From Auxenochlorella pyrenoidosa (taxonomy: Eukaryota; Chlorophyta; Trebouxiophyceae; Chlorellales; Chlorellaceae), in contig KQ481993.1 in NCBI GenBank assembly GCA_001430745.1, positions 1,175,540 through 1,190,524 on the forward strand: DNA of 14,985 nt. The letters are read 5' to 3'. A model generated the notes under the pieces. It did not search any database. It had not been told where the DNA came from and was given only the letters and a program-made list of their open reading frames with translations. Below are positions 1 through 7,079 of this stretch, one piece after another. How positions within the stretch are numbered: position 1 is the stretch's first letter; each line of letters begins with the position of its first letter. The translations under genes were made by a program, and so were the position numbers.

Positions 1-583
1 GCTTGCTGCCCTCGCTGCTGCCCTCGCTGCCGCTGCCGTCACCCCCTCGCAAACTGGTGTAACGAAATCCGCCAAAGTTTTTATGTAGCTGCCGCTCGAT
101 GGCTGCTGCTGCATGCGCTGCCGCTGTGGCTTTCCGCGTTTCCTCTGAACGCAGCCGCGGCGGCCGCTGTCGGAGCTGTTGTTTGCGTGCGCCTGCTTGG
201 CTTGGTGCTGGCTTCCGCTCCCCAGGTGGCCTATCCTGCTGCTGTTGCTGCTGCTGTTGCTGCGACCGTGGGCGCTGTGGTGGTTGAATGCCTGCTGCAG
301 CAGCTGCCGCAGCAGCGTAGGTGCCGGCCGGTGGGACAACATCCGCTTGCTCCATGGCCATTGCTAACTCGCGGTCGCTGTCCTGCTGCAACGATTCAGC
401 CTGCATCTGGTTGGCCACTTCGCTGTCTCTGCTCACGCCCTGCTCCTGTAGCTGCTGCAGCATTTCCCCTTGCAACTGCACCAGGTTTTGCGGCTGCTGT
501 GGTTGGTGCTGCTCCGGCGGCGGCTGCTGTGGTTGGTGCTGCTCCGGCGGCGGCGGCGGTTGTTCCAGTTGCTTGCCAGGCAT
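1..583 (-). CDS. Glutamine-rich, low-complexity protein, 5' part, runs off the left edge
   Basis: Reading the minus strand from ATG 583-581, all 194 codons to the window edge are open, so this is an edge-truncated coding region. I do not recognise the family. Visible features in order: a start MPGKQLEQ, a Pro5 run, two copies of a PPPEQHQPQQ unit, a Gln-rich helical stretch with two charged segments (DSEVANQMQAES, then DSDRELAMAMEQA), an Ala8 run near residue 100, a Q8 run followed by DRPPGERKP, a basic Arg/Gln/Pro segment, and a Gly/Ser/Glu-rich end. Poly-Q and poly-A tracts are common in algal transcription or chromatin regulators, but no DNA-binding domain is visible. The ATG lies just after a good 3' splice site (ccttttctgcag ending at 588), so an upstream 5' exon is likely. 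In the same frame a TGA occurs about 55 bases upstream. The plus-strand open frames here are Ala/Leu/Cys-rich shadows of this one. Confidence 0.68.
   Translation of the reverse strand, partial: MPGKQLEQPPPPPEQHQPQQPPPEQHQPQQPQNLVQLQGEMLQQLQEQGVSRDSEVANQMQAESLQQDSDRELAMAMEQADVVPPAGTYAAAAAAAAGIQPPQRPRSQQQQQQQQQDRPPGERKPAPSQAGARKQQLRQRPPRLRSEETRKATAAAHAAAAIERQLHKNFGGFRYTSLRGGDGSGSEGSSEGSK
491..550. repeat. Perfect 30-bp tandem duplication inside the Gln-rich gene
   Basis: Positions 491-520 and 521-550 are identical 30-mers (cggctgctgtggttggtgct and ten more bases). On the minus strand each copy encodes ten residues, PPPEQHQPQQ, so the duplication keeps the reading frame. This supports the frame being translated. 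It is a likely site of length polymorphism. Confidence 0.95.
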
Positions 584-1337
584 GGCGCTGCAGAAAAGGT
601 CGAGACAACGAAAGAACGTGAGGAAATGTGGGCAGGAGCGTCAGCAGGTGCAAGGTGCTGTCAGGGCCGGGGAGGCGCGCGGGCCAGGAGCTCGAGGCGG
701 CAGCCATGGCAAGCCTCGGACCTTGACTGCTTCTGCGCCGACTCTGACTGCCCCATGATCACCTGCAGTATAGCAAAGGAGGAAACAGAAGGGTTGGGCC
801 AAGGTGGGCAGCCGCAGCCTCCAGCAACCTCGGCGGCCCCGGGCAAGCCTGGCTGCACATGCTGCCCCGGCCCTCCAGCAAGCCTGGGCGGCTCACCCTG
901 AGCCCTGCCTTGGCTGTCGGTGCCCCCGGGGCCTTTCCGGCGGTGATGCCAACCCGCTCGCCTTCAAGGTCGGGGCAATTCCTCGGGGGTTGCGACGGCC
1001 TGCTGCTCCGGGCTTGAGTTCTATGTGTGACAGATGGTGTGGCAAATGTGTGAAAGCGACGCGCCAGGCCCGGCGAACGACCCAAGCATTTCACGCTGTG
1101 CCTGCTGCTGTGCCCTGCTACGCTGCCCCCTCGTGTTCCCCTCTCCCAGCATGTGGCGGATACGGGCAACCATAGAGTGCGCTCGTGAGGACCCGCCTCT
1201 TGCCTTGCCGAGCTGCCATCAGTCCTGCTCGCTGAACATCTGCCGCACGCGGTTGACAGCCGTTCTCTTCCTGCCCCTCTGCCCACAGACCCACTGTAGC
1301 AATGGCAGCTGATCTGACTACAAGGGAACCGGCCAGC

Positions 1338-1373
1338 GTGTTACAGAAAGTGTTGCAGAAAGTGTAGCAGAAA
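1338..1373. repeat. Three tandem 12-bp units downstream of the NHL gene
   Basis: Units gtgttacagaaa, gtgttgcagaaa and gtgtagcagaaa follow each other without spacer, each differing from its neighbour by one or two bases. On the minus strand (the NHL gene sense) they read TTTCTGNNACAC, and the leftmost unit contains the poly(A)-type element TGTAA. They lie about 150-190 bases past the proposed stop codon. Confidence 0.9.
1341..1345 (-). terminator. Second TGTAA element (distal poly(A) signal candidate)
   Basis: TGTAA on the minus strand, inside the first 12-bp repeat unit. TGTAA is the usual polyadenylation signal of green algae. Here it would be a distal alternative for the NHL gene, about 180 bases after the stop. 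A 5-base motif alone is weak evidence. Confidence 0.35.
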
Positions 1374-1453
1374 TTTTCTTACGTGATGAGGGCAATGTGG
1401 GTGTGCCCACATCGGCCTCGCAGGGACCGGTGCCGCCGGCCCGGCCTGCCGCC

Positions 1454-1458
1454 TTACA
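1454..1458 (-). terminator. TGTAA poly(A) signal candidate of the NHL gene
   Basis: TGTAA on the minus strand about 70 bases after the proposed TAG stop of the NHL gene, directly following a hairpin. TGTAA is the known chlorophyte polyadenylation element. Its position and orientation suit the gene end, and it argues against the longer alternative last exon, which would read through it. Confidence 0.5.
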
Positions 1459-1476
1459 GTGTGCACCAGTGCACAC
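1459..1476. repeat. Inverted repeat, 8-bp perfect stem, beside the TGTAA element
   Basis: GTGTGCAC, two bases CA, then GTGCACAC: a perfect 8-bp inverted repeat with a 2-base centre. In the minus-strand transcript it lies immediately before TGTAA. A 2-base loop is too tight for an ideal RNA hairpin, so the outer 6-7 pairs would form the stem. Confidence 0.85.
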
Positions 1477-1526
1477 AGGGTGGCAGGCAGCAGGGCGGGC
1501 GCCGTGCATTTCTGCACTTCCTGACT

Positions 1527-3624
1527 CTATTTTCGTGTACCGAAGGCCATTAAAGGCATGAAGACTGGCTGCAGGCCCTGAAGTGCTGGGCTGCAGGGGC
1601 GTGGATGGGAGGCTCCTGGCAGGAGTCCTGCCATGGGCCGGCTGCCAGTCGCGCTCACAGCTACGCCTTTCTGCGGCGGGATCGGAGGGAAAGGGAAAGG
1701 AAAAGGTGCGCCCTTGGGCGTAGGTTGAGGAAACGTGAGTTGAGTGTTGCCGTCCGAGTCTGTGATCTGCACGCAGGAGGGCAGGCTGGGGCGCAGGGCT
1801 GGCTGGGCGCAGCTTGTGACCCAGCAAAGCCTGCGAGCGGCGCTAGCACAAACCGGGCGACCAACCTGAAGGCCGAACCAAAGGCCACCATGTGGGCCAC
1901 ACCTCTGATTTGCTTCGCCAGCAGTGCATGGTGTTGTGCACTGCTATGCTGTCAACGCTGTGCATGCTGCTGTGTTGCTGCACACCCAGCCAGCGCTGCG
2001 TGGCAGTGCAGACAGCTGCCCACCGTGGGGGTGCGCAATGCCCTCGACCGCACCTTGACGCGATAGTTGCCATATTCAGAAAATGCAAGTCTTGCGCCGT
2101 CGGGAAAGAGCGCGATGTCGGCTGGCAAGGCCCAATCGTCCGGCACTGCATGCGCCCTCGCCTGGTAGCCGGGTGCAAGGAGCTGGCGCCCTCGGCGTGC
2201 CCCTGGGGCCAAGCTGCGGGCATTTGAGGACGCGGCTGCAAGCGGCAGCGGGGATGGGTCAGACATTTGGGTTTGGTCTTGCAACTTTAAGGGAAGGGGA
2301 CAGAGATTGCTGGCAGCCGGGCAGTGCACAACCTGGGACTCAAGAAGCTTCTTGGCTGATCGGCGGCGGCTTGCTGCAGAATCGGCACTGCCCTGCCCAC
2401 CGGGGATGGGAACCCACCCTGGCTTGGCACGAGGAGGGCCAGAACTAGCAGGTGCAGCACCGCCCACATGGGCTGCAGCCTGTCCTGGGGGCCTGCAGGG
2501 AGTGCCTTGGTCCCAGCATGGGTCCACATCGGCAAGCATGCGCGATGCGACGGGCCACACCGAATCATGGCAGCCCACCCATCGGCCATGCATGCGCGCA
2601 TCCCTCACCCGCTCCAAGCGAGCCAAACTGCGAGAGGTACGTGCCGTCGCTGGCAAACCTTACGATCCTGATAGAAAGATAATGGAGTGCAGGGAGAATG
2701 TGTGGAGCGGCTCATGTGGACACGACAGAGCGGTTCCCTCCCCGACTGGCTTGCTTGCTTGTTTGGGCTTAAAGTCTGTCTAACCGCAACGGAACTTGCG
2801 ACACAGAACTGGCACAGCTACCGCAGGCCGGTGCCACGCAGCCGCCGGCGCTGGAAGGCCAGTGTCACCTGCTGTTCCCTCCGTCCGCTACCAGGATGTT
2901 CCCTGAAGCATCTAGCGCCAGGCCTACCGGGGTGCTCAACTGCAGGGGCACCCGGCAGGTTCATCCACATGTCAGCGGGTCCCTCTTCTCCGCGCGCAGG
3001 GTAGGACAGCACCCACGCCGCCTTCTTCGGGGAGGTCAAGCAGACCCGGTGTCGAGCATGCGCACTGCCGCGCATGCGGGCCAACAGGCAGAGGCAGCTG
3101 GGGCACATCTGAGCGCAGCACGCATGGAGGCCTGCTTTGCGTCGGCTGCTGTACCGCCTCACCAGGCCAGTGCCACCTGTGGACGTCAACTGCAAGGAGG
3201 GTGGGAACAACTGTGGGGTGTGGGTGGGTGGCTGCCAAATGCTGCCGCCTCTGCCACCCCACAAGCTATGCGACCGCTCAGCCTGCACCGCGCGCACACA
3301 GCTGGCGTGCTGGGTCGGCGGCGCCAAGCGGTTTTTGGTACCCCTGGCCTGCCTGGAAGAAATAGTCGCCGTCTAGCAGGGAGCGCCCCCTTCTGCCGTG
3401 CACTCGATCCGCGCCAGCCGCCCTGCTGCCAGCTGCAGACGGAGGAGAGGCGACGCAAAATGTGTGGTGTGAAGGTGCCGCCCCTTGGGCTCCCGTCTGG
3501 CTACTGGCCAAAACGATCTCCGTTGTTTCAGATCCGCCGCGGCTTGTTTCGCTTCATCAGTTGCAAACCTACCCTGGCAGAGGAGGAGCGCTGCGCACAG
3601 GAGGCCCAGACAACCGGCCGGCAT
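1527..3624 (-). CDS. Small NHL-repeat protein, probably secreted, eight predicted exons
   Basis: Proposed exons on the minus strand: 3624-3573, 3432-3353, 3189-3163, 2939-2869, 2667-2609, 2235-2054, 1766-1659 and 1568-1527 (stop TAG). Phase is kept at each join, giving about 206 residues. Exon 1 encodes a signal-peptide-like start, MPAGCLGLLCAALLLCQ. Exons 4-5 give one NHL blade: TPVGLALDASGNILVADGGN, then SRIVRFASDGTYLSQFGSLG. Exons 6-7 give a second: PADIALFPDGARLAFSEYGN, then YRVKITDSDGN. NHL repeats (consensus DG.hhVAD..N.RVQ.F) form beta-propellers that bind protein, RNA or sugar. Two blades are far fewer than a closed propeller needs, so exons may be missing or the protein may pair with others. 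After blade 2 comes a Pro/Phe tail (APFPFPFPPIPP). Exons 4-7 are the firm part. Exon 2 needs a GC donor (GC at 3352-3351) or a different end at 3289, and the 27-nt exon 3 is uncertain. A last exon starting at 1590 is an alternative, but it reads through TGTAA. Confidence 0.6.
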
Positions 3625-4607
3625 GGCGGCGCTGTTCGCCGGAGCACAGAACGACCCGACGGCGGAAGGAGCAGAAACGCCCGATGACAGAGGTACATGC
3701 CGAGGAGGAGCCGCCTGTCGGATCGCGGATCTCCTTCCGGTCACAGCATGCCCGCCAGCGCTGTGTGGCTGATGCGTCAGATGGGTGACTTTGGCTGCTG
3801 TTCATCTTGGTGTTCAATGCAAATCACGGCAAAACAGGCGACGGGATGGAAAAGCAACAGGGTATCTGGGGACGTTCAAGGAGCACGACAAGATGCCAGC
3901 TACTTTGCCACGGGCGGCGCCGCCGCCGGCGCCGCTCCGAACCGGCATTCAGGTCCGCAGCTGGCCCCTGCGGCAGCAAACAACAGAATGTTAAAGCACC
4001 GCTTTCTACACTGAACCGCAACAGATCTATAGGGCGCAAACGTGCTTGCTGCATTCTGAGCGGCGCACCAGTGCAACTGCCCGCTTGGTTGAGCCACATG
4101 CGGCGGCTGCTGGGTAGCTGTAGCGGTTGGGCATCTGGTGGGGTGCGGACCAGACCAATCAATGCGCCCACGCATGTTGACGAATCTCACTTGTGCACCA
4201 CGTTTCGGAATGGTGCAGAGCCGGCGAGCACGGTGCCGTCAGAGGTGATGGTTCCCGCCCGCTTGGGCTGCCCATGTGGACCCAAACACCGCGGCGTCTT
4301 GCATGCAGCCTCACATTGCCAGGTCAGCTGCCAAGAGGCCACGGCATGCTGGCAGTCCCTGCTTGGTACAGGTCACAGATTGGGTCGTGCTGCAATGTTA
4401 CATGTGGGCACAGAAGTGGGCTGCATGCATGGGATGCGCACCGCATGAGACTGGCTTTGCATGCATGCAAAGAAAGAATTTTCGACACAGCGACGTCGAT
4501 TTACCAGTGGGAAACACAGAAATGCTGCACAGACGTGCGCTGATGCCCCTGCACGTAATCACACCATGCGCCGCCCTGCGCGCTTGACCGCCTCCCTTCA
4601 GACTTCC
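3625..4607. other. Stretch with no gene recognised
   Basis: Several short open frames occur on both strands (for example minus 4171-3824 and 4190-3900), but none shows a domain, a codon pattern unlike its shadows, or well-placed splice sites. The right side of the NHL gene start should include its promoter. No TATA-like element was found close to 3624. A GC-only tract lies at 3913-3935 and a perfect palindrome at 4455-4472. Confidence 0.4.
4455..4472. repeat. 18-bp perfect palindrome
   Basis: CTTTGCATGCATGCAAAG reads the same on both strands. The TGCATGCA core resembles the RY element (CATGCA) of plant promoters, here doubled. A further TGCATGCATG occurs at about 4423-4432. No function can be assigned from sequence alone. 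Confidence 0.9.
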
Positions 4608-4698
4608 TCACGCTGGCGTGGGACGCGGGGCCGTTGAAGAGGGAGGGGGCGGGCGCACGGGAGGCGATGGTCTTGGTCTGGGAGGGGCCGGTGAGGGT

Positions 4699-5124
4699 TT
4701 AGGATGTGGGGCGATGGCCTGGGTGAGTGAGGGTTTGGTGACGGCCGAGGTGGCGGCCTGACGGGCGGCGGTGGGCGAGGATTTGGCGGCCGAGGGGAAG
4801 GAACAGGTGGTTTGGGTGGGGGTGGGAATAGCCGGGCGGCGGGGGAGAGGATGGCAAGGGTATGGGCGGCGACGGCGATCTAGTAGGCGGCGGAGAGGGC
4901 TTGGGCGGAGGCGGCGATCGCAGCGGCGGTGGCGACGACATCAGCGCCGGCGGTGGCGGGGATTTGACGGCAGGCGGTGGCGGCTCGGTGCTTGGCACTG
5001 CCGAAAAGTAAGGGACGAGGCGCAAGCGCACTGTTGGCGGTGAGCTTGGCGTGTAGGGTGCCAGTGCAAACCTGCAGGGGCGTATGGAGGGCGGCAGCAG
5101 CAGTGCCACTCCAGTGGAAGCCAT
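4699..5124 (-). CDS. Proline-rich HRGP/extensin-like open frame, probably frame-broken
   Basis: From ATG 5124 this frame encodes about 140 residues with SPPPP and PSPPP blocks (AVKSPPPPALMSSPPPLRSP, then PPPKPSPPPTRSPSPP), the pattern of hydroxyproline-rich wall glycoproteins and pherophorin linkers in green algae. The residues at the start (MASTGVALLLPPSIRPCRFA) are not a convincing signal peptide. A 3' splice-like cag ends at 5072, so the frame may really start at an exon boundary there. After about 4840 the frame loses its Pro pattern. Pro-rich coding then continues in the second frame (RPPNPRPPPPVRPPPRPSP, about 4815-4700) and in the third (PHPKPSPAPPRPRPSPPVRP, ending at a TGA at 4610-4608). 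This suggests two frame shifts, small introns, or sequence errors. A CCN-rich stretch gives Ala- and Arg-rich shadows in other frames, so the reading frame is judged by the SPPPP pattern only. Confidence 0.35.
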   Translation of the reverse strand: MASTGVALLLPPSIRPCRFALAPYTPSSPPTVRLRLVPYFSAVPSTEPPPPAVKSPPPPALMSSPPPLRSPPPPKPSPPPTRSPSPPIPLPSSPPPPGYSHPHPNHLFLPLGRQILAHRRPSGRHLGRHQTLTHPGHRPTS

Positions 5125-5273
5125 GATGGTACGTTAACGAGCACACCGCAAGCGTTTCTTGCAAGCAGGGTCGCACACATTTCTGGCACACCCCCACACC
5201 GCGCGCGTGTCCCTGGGCCCCTAACACCCCACCCATGAAAACCCAATCCTTGCCCTGCCCCGCTTGCCCTCAC

Positions 5274-5456
5274 CAATAGTATGTGCTGGGCTTCACAGTG
5301 ATGTTCATTGTCAAACGCAAACGCGCTCGCTCCCATGCACAACCCGTCGTCGCTGCCCCTGCCACAGCATGAGGGAATGGGGAGGGGAGCTAAGAAGCGG
5401 CGACCGTCAGCAGTTCGCAGACCACAGCTGCCCCCCGTGTTATCGAGGCCTAGCAT
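5274..5456 (-). CDS. Possible exon upstream of the proline-rich stretch
   Basis: A 61-codon open stretch from ATG 5456 to a strong 5' splice site (TTG, then GTGAGG at 5273). It begins MLGLDNTGGSCGLRTADGRR and has cysteines in a Gly/Ser context (PIPSCCGRGSDDGLCMG, then EHHCEAQHILL). Cys-rich globular parts next to Pro-rich linkers are typical of pherophorin-type wall proteins, so it may belong to the same gene as the Pro-rich stretch to its left. The join could not be fixed: it ends in phase 0, while the cag at 5072 would need phase 2 to enter the Pro-rich frame. I do not recognise a specific domain. Confidence 0.25.
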
Positions 5457-5543
5457 CCCACTAGTAGTTGGGGGCCCTCAGGTGAGGCGCACTGGTACTC
5501 CTCTGCTTTTACCAGTACGAGCAGCGCTTGCGAGTGAGTTCGA

Positions 5544-6859
5544 TCACATGAAGTGATCAGCAGTTGTGGTGTGCTTGCAGCAGCCCCGTGAGCCGCCCGG
5601 TCGGGACTGCCGTTTGCCGCCGCCATGGTGCAGCGACCCAGCTCGAGCAGTCACCGTAGAGTGAAGAATGAGTCCAAGGCTGAGCTTTCTTTCAGCAGCA
5701 GGAGTTTCCACCAGCACTTCAGACTGCTGCAATCATGCGCTGTCGCGCCTGCTTCTGACGCCGCAGCGAAAATGGCTGACGGCCCTATCTCTGCTATGCA
5801 GCACATGAATTCACTTCGAAGTCCAGCAGGCAGGCTGCCAACTGCCTGCTGGGCTTGTTGTTGGGGGCGGTTGCAGCCAGTGCTGTCGCCACCACTTCGC
5901 CATACTCTTTGGTGCTGCAGAGCGCGTTAAGCTACTCGAGCAGACACGCCCACTGCCTGGGGTCAAACGATGCGTTGCCTGCACATGGAGGCCAGATTGC
6001 AGAGGCAGCACAGCCTTGAGGCGCTGGTGAGCTCAGCGCTGCCCAGCACAGAACGACGTTGGAAGGTGGGATTGCACCCAGGGCTGAGACATTTGGAAGC
6101 CGTTCAGCCTGCGCTGCGCAAAGCCAGGGGCCCACTCACCAGGCATGGCCAGCCGGCCTGCGGTGTTGAGCACGACGCGAATGGCGGCCGGCAGGTGTGA
6201 CTGCGCTTTGCCTCAGCATCGCCGCCCAGTCTGCTGCTCACTTTCATGTAGGCTGCAATCATTCCAGAGACTGGTTCGAGCAGCTGTCCGCGGGTGTCGG
6301 AGCCGAACAGCAACAACAGCTCAGGCGCAGCCGAGAGCACGGCAGCAGGCCAGGCCAGCATGCCAGCCCAGTGCATGCTGCCCATGCCACCTCTGCTAGA
6401 AGATTTCTCCTCCAGCTCCTCCAGCCCCAGCAGTACGGACATGCTTATGCAGCACAGGCTGAGGACAGTGACATCTGCCATGGGCCCGCAGCTTGGAGCC
6501 AGCCAACGACCCACAGCGGACATGGTGTCTCTTCCTAGCACGGCAAGCTGCCTGCGGTTGACGAAGAACACGAAAGTCCAGCCGGAAGTTTGCTCCATGC
6601 GGACACTTAAAGCCAGACGCAGGCAGCTAGCTGATGAGGGGCTGGCGGTGCCTGCTGGCTCCGCTTACGCCAGCGCTACAGTGCACCAGAGCAGCGCCTC
6701 AGCTTCAGAACCCGCCCCGCCACGATCCATGTGTTTGAGGAGTTCGAACAGATGCCCCCCGATGGCCTCGGACGATACCACAATGGCGGGGCTCGACCCC
6801 AGGGTCGCAGGTGCGTCGCCCGGCAGACTGGCCGCCAGCGCTTCCAAGTGCCGCTGCAT
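5544..6859 (-). CDS. Unrecognised helical protein, six predicted exons
   Basis: Proposed exons on the minus strand: 6859-6669, 6551-6242, 6200-6140, 6113-6050, 5914-5815 and 5726-5544 (stop TGA), about 302 residues with phases 2, 0, 1, 2, 0. Donors are good (GTAAGC, GTGAGC, GTGAGT, GTGAAT), except GTGCTG after exon 4. Acceptors are cag, and the one before exon 5 has CTTAAC upstream as a branch-point candidate. The protein is rich in Leu/Ala helices, for example GHLFELLKHMDRGGAGSEAE in exon 1, VLSLCCISMSVLLGLEELEE and a hydrophobic segment AWPAAVLSAAPELLLLFG in exon 2, LPAAIRVVLNTAGRLAMP in exon 3, and KEYGEVVATALAATAPNN then SRQLAACLLDFE in exon 5. The look is of an armadillo/HEAT-like or other helical scaffold, but I do not recognise the family. 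Exon 1 might instead start at the cag ending 6854, with exons further upstream, although the SOUL gene stop is only 220 bases away. An in-frame TAG (5936-5934) lies in the proposed intron 4 and forces that intron. Confidence 0.48.
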
Positions 6860-7079
6860 GTTTCAAAAAGTCACGGAATTTGCCTCGGGAGGCATTGCCC
6901 CAGGGTTGCCAGCATGGGTGTTGGTGGTGGCAGCAGCGGGCGTGTCGTGTCGCAGGCCGCTGCTGTGCAACATGTCAGCACCTGCAAATGCAACACTACA
7001 CAGGCCTCTCGGCAACACAGACAGTTCACATTGTAACAGCTGGTGGCAGTGGCAGGAGAGGGAGGCAGCCACATGGGCA

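Larger units (their letters stand above)
584..1526. other. Intergenic stretch between the Gln-rich gene and the NHL gene
   Basis: Both flanking genes are on the minus strand, so this stretch should hold the 3' UTR of the NHL gene at its right end and the promoter and 5' leader of the Gln-rich gene at its left. A short open frame (minus, MGQSESAQKQS start near 755) could be part of a 5' exon, but no good GT donor was seen after it. Near the right end are two TGTAA elements, a hairpin and a 12-bp repeat, listed separately. Nothing else was recognised. Confidence 0.5.

Noticed and set aside
187..621. Plus-strand Ala/Leu-rich open frame of 144 codons
   Set aside because: It is the antisense of the Gln-rich frame: CAG/CAA on the minus strand read as CTG/TTG and GCT on the plus.
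1318..1827. Longer minus-strand reading of the NHL gene end
   Set aside because: It reads through both TGTAA elements and the 12-bp repeat, and is in a different frame from exon 7 of the NHL model for most of its length.
2896..3687. Plus-strand open frame of 263 codons
   Set aside because: It is opposite the NHL gene exons, whose minus-strand blades match a known repeat. The plus product shows no pattern.
4025..4038. ATCTATAGGGCG resembling the end of a T7 promoter (vector contamination)
   Set aside because: Only about ten bases match and the TAATACGACTCA part is absent, so chance is the simpler explanation.
4941..5456. Single minus-strand protein of 171 residues across 5456-4941
   Set aside because: A strong GTGAGG donor at 5273 ends the plausible coding part. 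The remainder is Cys/His/Arg-rich and out of frame with the SPPPP pattern.
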